Program-made: the position numbers and the translations under genes | Source: Streptomyces sp. NBC_00572 | GTDB lineage: Bacteria; Actinomycetota; Actinomycetes; Streptomycetales; Streptomycetaceae | NCBI RefSeq assembly: GCF_026341815.1 | Contig: NZ_JAPENX010000001.1 | Location: 2,542,001-2,606,000 of the forward strand | Reading direction: 5' to 3' | DNA length: 64,000 nt | Notes under the pieces: generated by a model | What the model was told of the DNA's origin: nothing | The model's input: the letters and a program-made list of their open reading frames with translations, nothing else | The model's database searches: none | Part shown: piece after piece, positions 8,734 to 16,893 of the stretch | How the letters are laid out: each line of letters opens with the position of its first letter | Position numbering within the stretch: position 1 is the first letter of the stretch

Positions 8734-9906
8734 TCAGGTCGTGCGCAGTCGTCCCGCCGCCCGCACCAGGGCCTCCATGCCCCGCTCGGCCTTCTTCCGC
8801 GGACAGCCCACGTTCAGCCGGACGAAGCCGGGCGTGCCGTACACCCCGCCCGGCATGATCGCGACCTTCTCGACCGTGACCAGCTCCTCCTGGAGCCTGG
8901 CCTCCTCGATGCCGAGCGGGCGCAGGTCGATCCAGGCGAGGTAGCCCGCCTGCGGGGGTGCCCAGACGAGCTCGGGAAGGCCGTCCGCGAGGTGCTCCCG
9001 GACCATGCTCATCGTGCCCGCCACGTAGGCGCGCAGCTCGTCCAGCCAGGCCGCGCCGTGCCGGTACGCGGCGATGTGGGCGGTCAGCGAGAGCACCGCC
9101 GGCGAGGCCAGCCCCTCGCCGGTCTCCATGCGCCGGACGAAGGTCTCTCGCTCGTCGGGGTCGCCGATGATCCCGTACGAGCCGGAGAGCGCGGGGAAGT
9201 TGAAGGCCTTGGTGGCCGAGGTGATCAGCGCCCAGCGGCGGCCCCGGCCCCGCTCGGCGATCCGGGTCCACGGGACGTGGCGGTGGCCCTCGGTGGTCAG
9301 GTCCGCGTGGATCTCGTCGCTGACGACGGCCACGCCGTGGCGCTCGGCGAGCGCGGCGAAGGAGGTCAGTTCCTCTTCCGTCCACACCCGGCCGGTCGGG
9401 TTGTGCGGGGAGCAGAGCAGCAGCATCGTGCTGTCCGGCCGGGCCAGCTCCCGTTCGAGCGCCTCGGTGTCGCCGACGGGGACGCCGCGCAGCTCGCGCC
9501 CGAGCCCGGTGACGGCCTTGCGGAAGCCGTCGTACGTGGGGGTGTGGACGACCACGCCGTCGCCGGGTCCGGTCCACATCCGCAGCAGCTGGGAGAGCTG
9601 GTTGAGCACGGAGGGCGCGTACACGAGGGAGTCCGGGTCGATGTCGGCGTCGAACCGGCCCGCGTACCAGTGCCGGATCGCCTCCCGGAACTCGCCGAGC
9701 CGCCAGTCCGTGTAGCCGAAGACCCCGTGGTCGACGCGGTCGCGGAGGGCCGCGAGGACCTCCGGCGGGGAGGCGAAGTCCATGTCGGAGATGGTGAAGG
9801 GGAGGAGGTCGGGCACGCCGAAGCGGTCCGCGATCCCGTCCCACTGGACCGACCAGGTCCCGCGCCGGTCGATCTCCCGGTCGAAGTCGTACGTCGTCAC
9901 CGTCAT
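8734..9906 (-). CDS. MalY/PatB-type PLP aminotransferase (probable cystathionine beta-lyase)
   Basis: Fold-type I PLP enzyme of about 390 residues. It shows the PatB/MalY-type N-terminus with PFTISDMDFASPPEV and FGYTDW, the cofactor motif SPHNPTGRVW, the aspartate/tyrosine region VSDEIHADL, and the PLP lysine in ITSATKAFNFPALSGSYGI. Members cleave C-S bonds of cystathionine or related thioethers, or act as aminotransferases. The start at 9906 follows GGAGGAGG very closely; the GTG two codons later (9900) has better spacing, so the true start may be there. It lies 51 nt upstream of the MFS exporter on the same strand and may be co-transcribed with it. Confidence 0.85.
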   Translation of the reverse strand: MTVTTYDFDREIDRRGTWSVQWDGIADRFGVPDLLPFTISDMDFASPPEVLAALRDRVDHGVFGYTDWRLGEFREAIRHWYAGRFDADIDPDSLVYAPSVLNQLSQLLRMWTGPGDGVVVHTPTYDGFRKAVTGLGRELRGVPVGDTEALERELARPDSTMLLLCSPHNPTGRVWTEEELTSFAALAERHGVAVVSDEIHADLTTEGHRHVPWTRIAERGRGRRWALITSATKAFNFPALSGSYGIIGDPDERETFVRRMETGEGLASPAVLSLTAHIAAYRHGAAWLDELRAYVAGTMSMVREHLADGLPELVWAPPQAGYLAWIDLRPLGIEEARLQEELVTVEKVAIMPGGVYGTPGFVRLNVGCPRKKAERGMEALVRAAGRLRTT

Positions 9907-9926
9907 CCTCCTCCAGACGTGCCGAG

Positions 9927-9964
9927 GGCCCGGTACCCCCACGCCAGGGTGGAGGTACCGGGCC
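9927..9964 (-). terminator. rho-independent-type terminator after fba
   Basis: GGCCCGGTACC (9927-9937) pairs perfectly with GGTACCGGGCC (9954-9964). It lies between the fba stop and the next minus-strand gene. Confidence 0.8.
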
Positions 9965-9989
9965 GCTCGTACAACGCTTGCCTCAGCGC

Positions 9990-11012
9990 TTACTTCAGCT
10001 TGGTGCCGGTCGAGCGCAGCGCCGCGCACGCCTCGGTCACCCGGACGGCCATGCCGGCCTCGGCCAGCTTGCCCCAGGTGCGCGGGTCGTAGGTCGACTT
10101 GATGCCGACCTCGCCGTCGACCTTCAGGACACCGTCGTAGTTCTTGAACATGTGGTTCGCCACCGGACGCGTGAAGGCGTACTGGGTGTCGGTGTCCAGG
10201 TTCATCTTCACGACGCCGTTCTCAAGGGCGGTGGCGATCTCCTCGGCCGTGGAGCCCGAGCCGCCGTGGAAGACGAAGTCGAACGGGGAGGCCTTGCCGT
10301 ACTTCTCGGCGACACCGGCCTGGAGGTCCTTGAGGAGCTCCGGGCGGAGGACGACGTTGCCCGGCTTGTAGACGCCGTGCACGTTGCCGAAGGAGGCGGC
10401 GAGCAGGTAGCGGCCCTTCTCGCCCAGGCCGAGGGCCTCGGCGGTGCGGAGCGCGTCGTCGACGGTCGTGTACAGCTCGTCGTTGATCTCGTGGGTGACG
10501 CCGTCCTCCTCGCCACCGGTCGGGGTGATCTCGACCTCAAGGATGATCTTGGCGGCGGCGGCCTTCGCGAGCAGCTCCTGGCCGATGGCCAGGTTGTCGG
10601 CGAGGGTCTCGGCGGAGCCGTCCCACATGTGCGACTGGAACAGCGGGTTCTCGCCACGGGCGACGCGCTCGGCGGAGACGTCGAGCAGCGGACGGACGTA
10701 GCCGTCCAGCTTGTCCTTCGGGCAGTGGTCGGTGTGCAGCGCGACCGTGATGTCGTACTTCGCGGCGACGATGTGCGCGAACTCGGCCAGGGCAACGGCG
10801 CCCGTGACCATGTCCTTGTTGTACTGGCCGCCCAGGAACTCGGCTCCGCCGGTCGAGATCTGGATGATGCCGTCGCTCTCGGCCTCCGCGAAGCCGCGCA
10901 GCGCGGCGTGCAGGGTCTGGGACGAAGTCACGTTGATGGCCGGGTAGGCGAACTTGCCTGCCTTCGCCCGGTCGAGCATCTCGTTGTAGACCTCGGGGGT
11001 TGCGATGGGCAT
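9990..11012 (-). CDS. fbaA: class II fructose-bisphosphate aldolase
   Basis: Zinc-dependent class II aldolase (340 residues) interconverting fructose 1,6-bisphosphate with glyceraldehyde 3-phosphate and dihydroxyacetone phosphate. Seen in sequence: ALHTDHCPKDKL with zinc ligands near residue 105, the substrate motif SHMWDGSAE, ASFGNVHGVYKPGN, and FVFHGGSGS. The C-terminal NLDTDTQYAFTRPVANHM is typical of the longer class IIa aldolases. The ATG at 11012 is preceded by AAGGAG with 7-nt spacing. It is followed by a perfect 11-bp hairpin. Upstream, between it and pyrE, lies the extended parS palindrome. Confidence 0.96.
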   Translation of the reverse strand: MPIATPEVYNEMLDRAKAGKFAYPAINVTSSQTLHAALRGFAEAESDGIIQISTGGAEFLGGQYNKDMVTGAVALAEFAHIVAAKYDITVALHTDHCPKDKLDGYVRPLLDVSAERVARGENPLFQSHMWDGSAETLADNLAIGQELLAKAAAAKIILEVEITPTGGEEDGVTHEINDELYTTVDDALRTAEALGLGEKGRYLLAASFGNVHGVYKPGNVVLRPELLKDLQAGVAEKYGKASPFDFVFHGGSGSTAEEIATALENGVVKMNLDTDTQYAFTRPVANHMFKNYDGVLKVDGEVGIKSTYDPRTWGKLAEAGMAVRVTEACAALRSTGTKLK

Positions 11013-11129
11013 TCGTCCGCTCCTTGTGATGTGCGGGGTGTGTGCGTTGCTGTCCCTGACCTGGGGGCGACGTCATCGTCGACGCCCATCCTTCCAGACT
11101 CTTCTCCGGGCTCCCACGGGCACGGCATG

Positions 11130-11171
11130 CCAAGGGGCGGGGTGTTTCACGTGAAACACCCCGCCCCTTGG
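11130..11171. repeat. 42-bp perfect palindrome with parS at its centre
   Basis: Two perfect 21-nt arms (11130-11150 and 11151-11171) meet with no spacer. The outer arms are GGGGCGGGG-type sequence and the centre is the parS element. Six A residues follow on the plus strand. In RNA this would form a very stable hairpin that could also terminate transcription leaving pyrE leftward. The extension well beyond the 16-bp parS core is unusual. Confidence 0.9.
11143..11158. promoter_or_regulatory. parS: parS centromere site (ParB binding)
   Basis: TGTTTCACGTGAAACA is an exact match to the consensus parS of Streptomyces and Bacillus, bound by ParB for chromosome segregation. In Streptomyces, parS sites cluster around oriC, so one intergenic copy suggests that this part of the chromosome is origin-proximal. 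Only this copy is visible in the window. Confidence 0.93.
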
Positions 11172-11234
11172 AAAAAATGCAGGTCAGACCCGTTCTCGCT
11201 CGGGTCCGGGACCTAAGTCACGACTTCGCGGCGG

Positions 11235-11774
11235 TTACGCCAGCCCAAGATCGGCCAGCTGGTACCCCGTGAGGTACGCCAGACCCGCCCCGGAGATGGC
11301 CTCGGCGGCGCCCCGGTCGACGATCGTGGCCACGGCGACGACCTCGCCACCGGCCTCACGGACGGCCTCGACGGCGGTCAGCGGCGAGCCGCCGGTGGTC
11401 GAGGTGTCCTCGACCACGAGGCAGCGACGGCCCTTGACGTCCGTGCCCTCGATACGGCGCTGCATGCCGTGCGCCTTCTGCGCCTTCCGTACGACGAAGG
11501 CGTCGAGGCGCTGTCCGCGCGCGGCGGAGGCGTGCAGCATCGAGGTCGCGACCGGGTCGGCGCCCAGGGTCAGACCGCCGACGCAGTCGAAGTCCAGGTC
11601 GGCGGTGAGGTCGAGCATGACCTGACCCACCATCGGCGCGGCCTCGCCGTCCAGCGTGACCCGGCGCAGGTCGATGTAGTAGTCGGCTTCCAGACCCGAG
11701 GAGAGGGTCACCTTGCCGTGCACCACGGCCTTGTCCTTGATCTGCTGGAGCAGCTCAGCGCGTACGTCAGTCAT
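11235..11774 (-). CDS. pyrE: orotate phosphoribosyltransferase
   Basis: A 179-residue phosphoribosyltransferase that makes orotidine 5'-phosphate from orotate and PRPP in de novo pyrimidine synthesis. The PRPP-binding loop CLVVEDTSTTGGSPL is clear, and the N-terminal segment KVTLSSGLEADYYIDLRR is the standard orotate/flexible-loop region. The ATG at 11774 begins the conserved N-terminus (MTDVRAELLQQI). The frame is open further upstream, but only into the neighbouring epimerase gene. Its transcript would run into the parS palindrome, which may serve as its terminator. Confidence 0.95.
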   Translation of the reverse strand: MTDVRAELLQQIKDKAVVHGKVTLSSGLEADYYIDLRRVTLDGEAAPMVGQVMLDLTADLDFDCVGGLTLGADPVATSMLHASAARGQRLDAFVVRKAQKAHGMQRRIEGTDVKGRRCLVVEDTSTTGGSPLTAVEAVREAGGEVVAVATIVDRGAAEAISGAGLAYLTGYQLADLGLA

Positions 11775-11809
11775 GGTCAGCAGCTTAAGGGGCGCCGTGG
11801 AGACACCGC

Positions 11810-12601
11810 TCAGAGGCGGCGCCAGCTCCAGGTGCTCTCGACCTCCAGCGGGTCGATCGGGGTGACCAGGCGCGGATGGGTGTTGAGGCCGTTCGGCGGG
11901 CCGGACTGCGGCTCGACACAGACGGCTTCCTCGGGTTCGTCGTAGATCACGACCCATGCGGCGCGGCTGGTGACCTTCAGCTCCAGCTCCTCCGGCCAGG
12001 TGAGGGTGACGTCGACGCCTTCGGGCATGCCGAAGCAGTCGTCCCAGGGGCCGGGGAGGGGGTCGATCCGGCGCCCGGTGGGCAGGTGGTTCTCCCCGCG
12101 CTCCTCCTGCCACGCGGCGGTGAAGTCGAGCCGTACGTCCTGACCGCCCCGGCCGAGGTTGCGCAGGAACCAGGGGTGCCAGCCGGCCTGGGCCGGGAAG
12201 GAGTCGTCGTAGGTCTCAACGCCGAAGCGGAGGGTGAGGGCGTCCTCGGCCAGCTCGAAGACCTGGGTGACCCTGCCCTTGTACGGCCACGGGTCGCCCA
12301 GCTCGCAGGTGAAGACGGCCTCGGTCGCGGAGGTCCGGGCGGTCTTCCAGGCGAGGTCACGGACGGTGCCGTGGATGGCGTGCGGGGGCGCGTTGACCGG
12401 CAGCTGCAGGGTGGTCGCCCCGTTGCGGAAGCGGCCGTTCTCGGTCCGCCCGCACCAGGGCACCATCGGGAAGCTTCCGAACCGCTCGCCCTGGCGCAGC
12501 ACCTCGGTGCCGCCGATGCGCAGGCTCTCGATCCGGCAGCCGTTCTCGGGGCTGATGGTCAACTCGGCGTCGCCCGCCGTCAGTCGCGTCTGCATGCTCA
12601 C
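11810..12601 (-). CDS. aldose 1-epimerase (mutarotase) family protein
   Basis: A 263-residue galactose-mutarotase-fold protein. Conserved features are the substrate pocket FPMVPWCGRTENGRF, the His of NAPPHAIHGTVRD, the second His in QAGWHPWFLRN, and a C-terminal acidic residue in CVEPQSGPPNG. This pattern matches YeaD/GalM-type aldose epimerases that equilibrate alpha and beta anomers of aldoses, although the exact sugar is not predictable. It lies 35 nt upstream of pyrE on the same strand, so co-transcription is likely. The start used is the ATG at 12601 (MSMQTRL); the ATG two codons later is an alternative. Confidence 0.88.
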   Translation of the reverse strand: MSMQTRLTAGDAELTISPENGCRIESLRIGGTEVLRQGERFGSFPMVPWCGRTENGRFRNGATTLQLPVNAPPHAIHGTVRDLAWKTARTSATEAVFTCELGDPWPYKGRVTQVFELAEDALTLRFGVETYDDSFPAQAGWHPWFLRNLGRGGQDVRLDFTAAWQEERGENHLPTGRRIDPLPGPWDDCFGMPEGVDVTLTWPEELELKVTSRAAWVVIYDEPEEAVCVEPQSGPPNGLNTHPRLVTPIDPLEVESTWSWRRL

Positions 12602-12657
12602 GCCCTGACCCTAATCGCGCGAGACCCCGAACGAGGCCGACCGTTTCCGGGCAGGTT

Positions 12658-13497
12658 TCAGCGGCGTCGGCGCAGCGCCCGGCTGACGACCACGGCGGAG
12701 GCGAGCGCGAGGGCCGCGGCCGGTGCGATCCAGCGCAGGGTGGCCCCGGCGCTGGACGACTCGGGGGCGGGAACGGGGGCGTACCGGCCGCGCGGTGGGG
12801 CGTGGTCGACCTCCTCGGCACTCCGCCCGATCATGGTCCGGCGGGCGTGCGCCGCCTCGGCGGCGGGCTGCGGGGCGGGGAAATCGATGGGGGTGTCGGC
12901 GAAGCCCTCGTCCAGGAGCGGGTCGAGGGGCGGCGGCGGGATCTGCGCGTCGAAGACGGGCCGGCGCGGCTCCTCGACACCGTCGTCGACCCCGTCGTCG
13001 TCGGTGTCGGGCTCGGCGGCGGCCGACTCCGGCTCCTCCACCGGCTCCGGCTTCTCCACCGGCTCCGGCTCGTCCGCCATCGCCGCCAGCGCCTCCACGA
13101 ACTTGTCGAGCAGCCGGGCGCCCGCCGTGGACCGGGCCTCGTCCGTCGTCTCGGCGAGCCGGCCGGCCGCCGTCAGGCCGCCGGTGAAGCTCAGGCTGGT
13201 GCCCTCGGCCACCGGAGTGAGGACGACGGTGAGCGACAGCTCCGCCGTGCCCTTGCCTCTGGCCTCGGTGCCCTGGCCCTCGTAGGTGATGGCACCGTCC
13301 CGCTCGACGACCTTCAGGGCGCCCCGGTAGGTGATGGTGTTGCCGCCGACCCGCACCTTGAGCCGGCCCGTGAGCGGGCCCGCCTCCGCGTCGGCGTCCC
13401 GCTGGAGGCCGGGGACGCAGCGCACCACCCGGGCCGGGTCCGTGAGCGTCGCGCGCAGAACCTCGGCCGGGACCGGGACGAACACCTCATGCTCCAT
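12658..13497 (-). CDS. CoxG-like SRPBCC protein with C-terminal membrane anchor
   Basis: Residues 1-145 form an SRPBCC/CoxG domain: FVPVPAEVLRATLTDPARV, VPGLQ, GRLKVRVGG, and a terminal amphipathic helix. This is followed by an acidic, proline-rich linker (PEPVEEPE repeats and DTDDDGVDDG) and a C-terminal hydrophobic segment (APAAALALASAVVVSRAL) ending in five arginines. CoxG proteins bind hydrophobic ligands and in some species recruit CO dehydrogenase to the membrane. No cox genes are nearby, so only ligand binding at the membrane is inferred. The single C-terminal helix with a basic tail predicts a cytoplasmic domain anchored from its C-terminus. Confidence 0.8.
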   Translation of the reverse strand: MEHEVFVPVPAEVLRATLTDPARVVRCVPGLQRDADAEAGPLTGRLKVRVGGNTITYRGALKVVERDGAITYEGQGTEARGKGTAELSLTVVLTPVAEGTSLSFTGGLTAAGRLAETTDEARSTAGARLLDKFVEALAAMADEPEPVEKPEPVEEPESAAAEPDTDDDGVDDGVEEPRRPVFDAQIPPPPLDPLLDEGFADTPIDFPAPQPAAEAAHARRTMIGRSAEEVDHAPPRGRYAPVPAPESSSAGATLRWIAPAAALALASAVVVSRALRRRR

Positions 13498-13572
13498 GGA
13501 AGCCGAGCCTACTCAGGCAGCGGCGCGGCGTCGCCTGTTCCGCACGGGAGCCGCTCCCCTCGGCCGCCGTCC

Positions 13573-15294
13573 TCAGCCGCCGTACCGCGGGTGCACCAGG
13601 GTCGAGGGGGGCAGTTCGGGGCCCCGGCCGCGCTCGGCGCGGCGCGCCGCGGCCTCCAGGGTGCCTTCGCCGAGCGAGCGCAGCCGGGGTGCGTCGGGGG
13701 CGAGGCCGAGGGCGGGCGGGCGGCTGCCCGGGACCGCCAGGAGGAAGCCCCAGTCGTCGGGCCCCTGTCCCGTACCGCTGGCGCGGTCGGCGCGGTCGGG
13801 TCCGGCGGGGAAGCCGGGGGTGCGGCCGCTCGCGCTGTAGGGGCGGGTCGCGAAGCCGGCCGCGTGCAGGGTGGCGTCCACGGTCCAGTAGGTGCGGGGC
13901 CTGTCGGTGACGGACCCGGCGTGCACGGCGAACCGTCCGGAGAGGGTGAGGACCTGGGCCACCAGACCGTAGAACTCCTCCGAGTACAGCTTGGTGCTGG
14001 GGGTGATTCCGGGGTCGGGCAGATCGGAGATCACCACGTCGTACCGTTCCTGCACACGATCGGTGGCGCCCCGGAGCCAGTGGAAGGCGTCCGCGTAGAC
14101 CACCCGGACGCGGCGGTCGCGGAACGCCTGCGCGTTGAGCGTGGCGAGGGCCGGGTCCGTACGGGCGAGGCGGACGACGCCCGGGTCGAGTTCGACGATG
14201 GTGACGGAGCGGACTCCGGGGTAGCGCAGGGCCTCGCGGGCGGCCATGCCGTCCCCGCCGCCGACGATCAGGACGCGGGCGTGCGCGCCGTTCATCGCCG
14301 GGTGGACGAGCGCCTCGTGGTAGCGGTACTCGTCCTGGCCGGCCACCCGGAGGCGCCCGTCGAGGAACAGGTCGGGCGGGCCCTCGCGGCCTCCGGTCAC
14401 GACCACTTCCTGGAGTTCGGTGTGTACGGCGACCCGCACCCGCTCCCCGTACACCGCCCGGCGCGCGGCCTGTTCGAAGTCGTCGACGAGCACGGTCGCC
14501 GTGGCGAGGACGGCGAGGACCAACACGTTCACGGCCACGAGCAGGGCCCGCGAGCGGGTCGTCAGGTCCCGGCGGAACACCCACAGGACGAGGCCGCCGC
14601 CCGCCACCACGTTGACCGCGCCGGTGACGAGGGCGCCGGTGAGCTGGCCGAGCCAGGGCAGCAGGAGGAACGGGAAGGCGAGGCCGCCGACCAGCGCCCC
14701 GACGTAGTCGGCGGCGAAGAGGTCGGCGACCGTCCCGGCGGCGTCGTCCTGCTCCCCGAGCGAGGCCTTCCGCCCGGGACGACCGGTACGGCCGGAACGC
14801 CCGGAGCGGTCGGCCCGCCCCGGGGCCTCCGGCTGTCCCCCGGCCCGCTGTATCAGCGACATCAGGAGGGGGATCTCCGCGCCGATGAGCACCCCGATGG
14901 CGAGCGAGAACGCCACGAGCACGTACCGCGATTCGCCGAGCCAGGCGAAGGCCGCGTAGAGCACCATCGCCGAGCAGCCGCCGACGAGCGCGAGCCCGGC
15001 CTCGACCAGGCCGAAGCCGACGGCGGCGCGACAGCGCAGCCGCTTGGCGAGGAGCGAGCCCACGCCCATGGCGAAGACCATCACGGAGAGCACGACGGAG
15101 GCCTGGGTGACCGAGTCGCCGATCAAATAGGAGGCGAGCGCGACCAGTTCGAGTTCGTAGACCAGACCGCAGGCGGCGCAGACGAAGACCACCGCGAGGA
15201 CCGGGAACCGCACCGTCTCGCGCGGCGGCTCGGGCCGCCGCGCGGGCGCCCGCCGCACCCTCTTGGGTGGCATGGTCACGGTCGGCTCGATCAT
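13573..15294 (-). CDS. membrane-bound spermidine synthase-like aminopropyltransferase
   Basis: A 573-residue fusion of seven predicted membrane helices (roughly residues 30-270) with a cytosolic spermidine-synthase fold. The methyltransferase-like domain carries GGGDGM at 345-350, VELDPG near 368, and the catalytic-type aspartate in [12 protein letters not shown]. Such membrane-attached SpeE homologues transfer aminopropyl groups from decarboxylated S-adenosylmethionine to an amine, though most are uncharacterised. A poly-Arg/Gly/Ser loop around 155-180 is a low-complexity cytosolic insertion. The ATG at 15294 lacks an obvious ribosome binding site, and the in-frame ATG at codon 8 is equally possible. 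Confidence 0.88.
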   Translation of the reverse strand: MIEPTVTMPPKRVRRAPARRPEPPRETVRFPVLAVVFVCAACGLVYELELVALASYLIGDSVTQASVVLSVMVFAMGVGSLLAKRLRCRAAVGFGLVEAGLALVGGCSAMVLYAAFAWLGESRYVLVAFSLAIGVLIGAEIPLLMSLIQRAGGQPEAPGRADRSGRSGRTGRPGRKASLGEQDDAAGTVADLFAADYVGALVGGLAFPFLLLPWLGQLTGALVTGAVNVVAGGGLVLWVFRRDLTTRSRALLVAVNVLVLAVLATATVLVDDFEQAARRAVYGERVRVAVHTELQEVVVTGGREGPPDLFLDGRLRVAGQDEYRYHEALVHPAMNGAHARVLIVGGGDGMAAREALRYPGVRSVTIVELDPGVVRLARTDPALATLNAQAFRDRRVRVVYADAFHWLRGATDRVQERYDVVISDLPDPGITPSTKLYSEEFYGLVAQVLTLSGRFAVHAGSVTDRPRTYWTVDATLHAAGFATRPYSASGRTPGFPAGPDRADRASGTGQGPDDWGFLLAVPGSRPPALGLAPDAPRLRSLGEGTLEAAARRAERGRGPELPPSTLVHPRYGG

Positions 15295-15369
15295 GACCGT
15301 AACGCTACGTCACGACTCGGGCGCCCCTTGTCACCCACACGAGTGCATCTGAGGCTCCGGGAGGGCGTA

Positions 15370-15888
15370 TTAGAGCGTTGCAGGCATACGTGCGCCGATC
15401 CGGGTCCTGGTCACCACCAACTGCCCTTCCTGCGGGTAGGCGTGCCAGGTGCGCCAGCGCACCTGCCCCTCGTGGCGCTGCGCCAGCATCGCCGTGAAGG
15501 CGTGCGGCGAGCCGGGGAAGGTCCCCGCGAGTCCGTTGGGGTGGTCGGCGACGAGTGCGAGCAACTCCTGTGCCCGGCCCGCGAAGGAGCCGTGCGAGAG
15601 CGTCTCGACGCGGGCGGCGAATTCGTACTCCCATTCGCCGACGCGCTTGGAGACGCCGAGCGGGAGCGGGGTGCTGCTGCCCGGCATACAGGCGACGGTC
15701 TCCGAACAGCTGCGGCCCTCCTCTTCCAGGAGGACCTGGTGGGAGGCGCCGAGCAGCCTCAACTGGAGTATGGCGCCGGAGAGTTCGAGGTCGAGCACGG
15801 CGAGGGCGGGCAGCGGCTCGCGCCCGAGGGCCCAGGCCAGATCGGCCGCGCGGGTGTCGGTATAGGAGGTTTTCAGGGTGGTGAGCAT
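15370..15888 (-). CDS. DUF2617 family protein
   Basis: A soluble protein of 172 residues recognisable as the DUF2617 family. It has the conserved ARVETLSHGSFAGRA, HPNGLAGTFPGSPHAFTA and WRTWHAYPQEGQLVVTRT segments. In my recollection this gene lies next to the membrane spermidine-synthase gene in Streptomyces, as it does here (75 nt apart, same strand). Its function is not established. The ATG at 15888 is chosen because the conserved N-terminus (MLTTLKTSYTDTRA) begins there; a TTG at 15903 would add five residues. Confidence 0.85.
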   Translation of the reverse strand: MLTTLKTSYTDTRAADLAWALGREPLPALAVLDLELSGAILQLRLLGASHQVLLEEEGRSCSETVACMPGSSTPLPLGVSKRVGEWEYEFAARVETLSHGSFAGRAQELLALVADHPNGLAGTFPGSPHAFTAMLAQRHEGQVRWRTWHAYPQEGQLVVTRTRIGARMPATL

Positions 15889-16186
15889 GGGTCGGCTCCG
15901 CAAACACGGTTTGACGGGTGGGCCGGGGGCGCCCCGGAGAAGGGTTCAACGGGAGTGGGGAATCGCCGGCTCGGGTCCACACACGGTCCGAGGGCTGTCT
16001 CTGTCAGGAGCGAGAGAACCACGGACGCCGGACGACTCGCAGCGTTTTTACCCAACTTGCTGTGTTTTCCAACCCCTTCGGGGACCCAACAGTTCAATTG
16101 TTCAATCAGAATCGATCGACAAGTCGGCGCCGATTGCCCACGTCACGTGCCAAGGGGACGTGGGCACTTCCCGAATCGGCGTCCGC
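15889..16186. other. intergenic region upstream of the DUF2617 gene
   Basis: About 300 nt between two minus-strand genes. It is noticeably less G+C-rich than its surroundings around 16040-16130. It presumably holds the promoter of the DUF2617/spermidine-synthase pair. No gene, terminator or strong operator is visible. Confidence 0.5.
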
Positions 16187-16441
16187 TCAGCTGCCGCCGC
16201 CGCAACCGCCCCCGCCCCCGCCACCGCAGCTGGAGGATCCGCCGCAGGAGCTGGAGCTCCCGCCACAGCTGCTCCCGCCACCGCCGCCGTCCGCCCAGGT
16301 GATGCCGCCCCCGCTGCCGGCCGAGGTCGAACGCCCGCCGCGCCGCCGCGACCGCCGCGTGCCACCGCCGAGCCTGCCCTTGACGGCGGAGAACACCGCC
16401 ACGACGACCAGGAGCCCCATGAGGCCGAAGAAGATTTCCAT
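16187..16441 (-). CDS. small single-span membrane protein with Gly/Cys-rich tail
   Basis: An 84-residue protein starting MEIFFGLMGLLVVVAVFSAVKG: one N-terminal membrane helix, then a basic patch (RRSRRRGGR). The tail is low-complexity and made almost only of Gly, Ser and Cys (GGSSCGGSSSSCGGSSSCGG), ending in GGGGCGGGS. No family function is known. Gly/Cys-rich C-termini occur on other actinobacterial membrane proteins (the TIGR04222 type), but no homology is claimed. The ATG at 16441 is taken because the membrane helix starts immediately. It forms a tandem pair with the next gene upstream, which has the same architecture with a Ser/Cys tail and a shared 37-nt upstream repeat. Confidence 0.7.
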   Translation of the reverse strand: MEIFFGLMGLLVVVAVFSAVKGRLGGGTRRSRRRGGRSTSAGSGGGITWADGGGGGSSCGGSSSSCGGSSSCGGGGGGGCGGGS

Positions 16442-16492
16442 CAGTACTACCCCCGTTCTCTTGTGCGAGGGAGATGCCCTTGGTGGCACCCC

Positions 16493-16529
16493 GTCAAAGC
16501 CGACTTGAGCAAGTCCAGAGCTTGGCTCC
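16493..16529 (-). repeat. 37-nt upstream direct repeat, copy A
   Basis: GTCAAAGC followed by ACTTGAG and TCCAGAGCTT (plus-strand reading) recurs at 16854-16890. Each copy lies 29-52 nt upstream of one of the two Cys-tail genes. The copies differ at only a few positions, so they mark a duplicated leader or promoter. Confidence 0.8.
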
Positions 16530-16552
16530 GGAGGTTCCTCGGTTCCGGAGCC

Positions 16553-16825
16553 TCAGCTGCACGAGGAGGAGCTGGAGCAACTCGACGAGGAGCAGGACGA
16601 GCTCGAACACGAGGAGCTGGAACAGGAGAAGGAATCCGAGGACGACGAGGAGAACGAGGACGACGAGCAGGAGGAGACGGACGAGGAGGTCGATCCCGTC
16701 GAGCCCGCCCACCAGCTGTCACCACCGCCCGAGCGGCGCGGGGAGCCCCTCAGCCCCGACACGAGGATGGCCACCCCGATCGCGATCACGCCCACGATCC
16801 CGAAGAGGAAGAATGTGATGCTCAT
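16553..16825 (-). CDS. small single-span membrane protein with Ser/Cys repeat tail
   Basis: A 90-residue protein starting MSITFFLFGIVGVIAIGVAI: one membrane helix, a short basic region (RGSPRRSGGG), then a long tail of Ser and Cys in near-regular SSSSC spacing (SSCSSSSCSSSSCSSSS). Same layout and size as the neighbouring 84-residue gene, with Gly/Cys exchanged for Ser/Cys, so the two look paralogous. The regular cysteine spacing would suit metal binding or disulphide cross-linking outside the cell; this is inference only. The start codon is the ATG at 16825. The divergent aminotransferase gene begins 69 nt away. Confidence 0.7.
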   Translation of the reverse strand: MSITFFLFGIVGVIAIGVAILVSGLRGSPRRSGGGDSWWAGSTGSTSSSVSSCSSSSFSSSSSDSFSCSSSSCSSSSCSSSSCSSSSSCS

Positions 16826-16853
16826 GCCAGGGCGATCCCCGTTCCGGCCACTC

Positions 16854-16890
16854 GTCAAAGCGCACTTGAGGAACTCCAGAGCTTCGCCCC
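16854..16890 (-). repeat. 37-nt upstream direct repeat, copy B
   Basis: Second copy of the repeat at 16493-16529. It lies 29 nt upstream of the Ser/Cys-tail gene and just before the divergent aminotransferase start at 16894. Confidence 0.8.
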
Positions 16891-16893
16891 AGG

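Noticed and set aside
12802..16302. Plus-strand open frame of over 1,100 codons
   Set aside because: It is antisense to four supported minus-strand genes and has the low-complexity Arg/Gly composition of an artefact.
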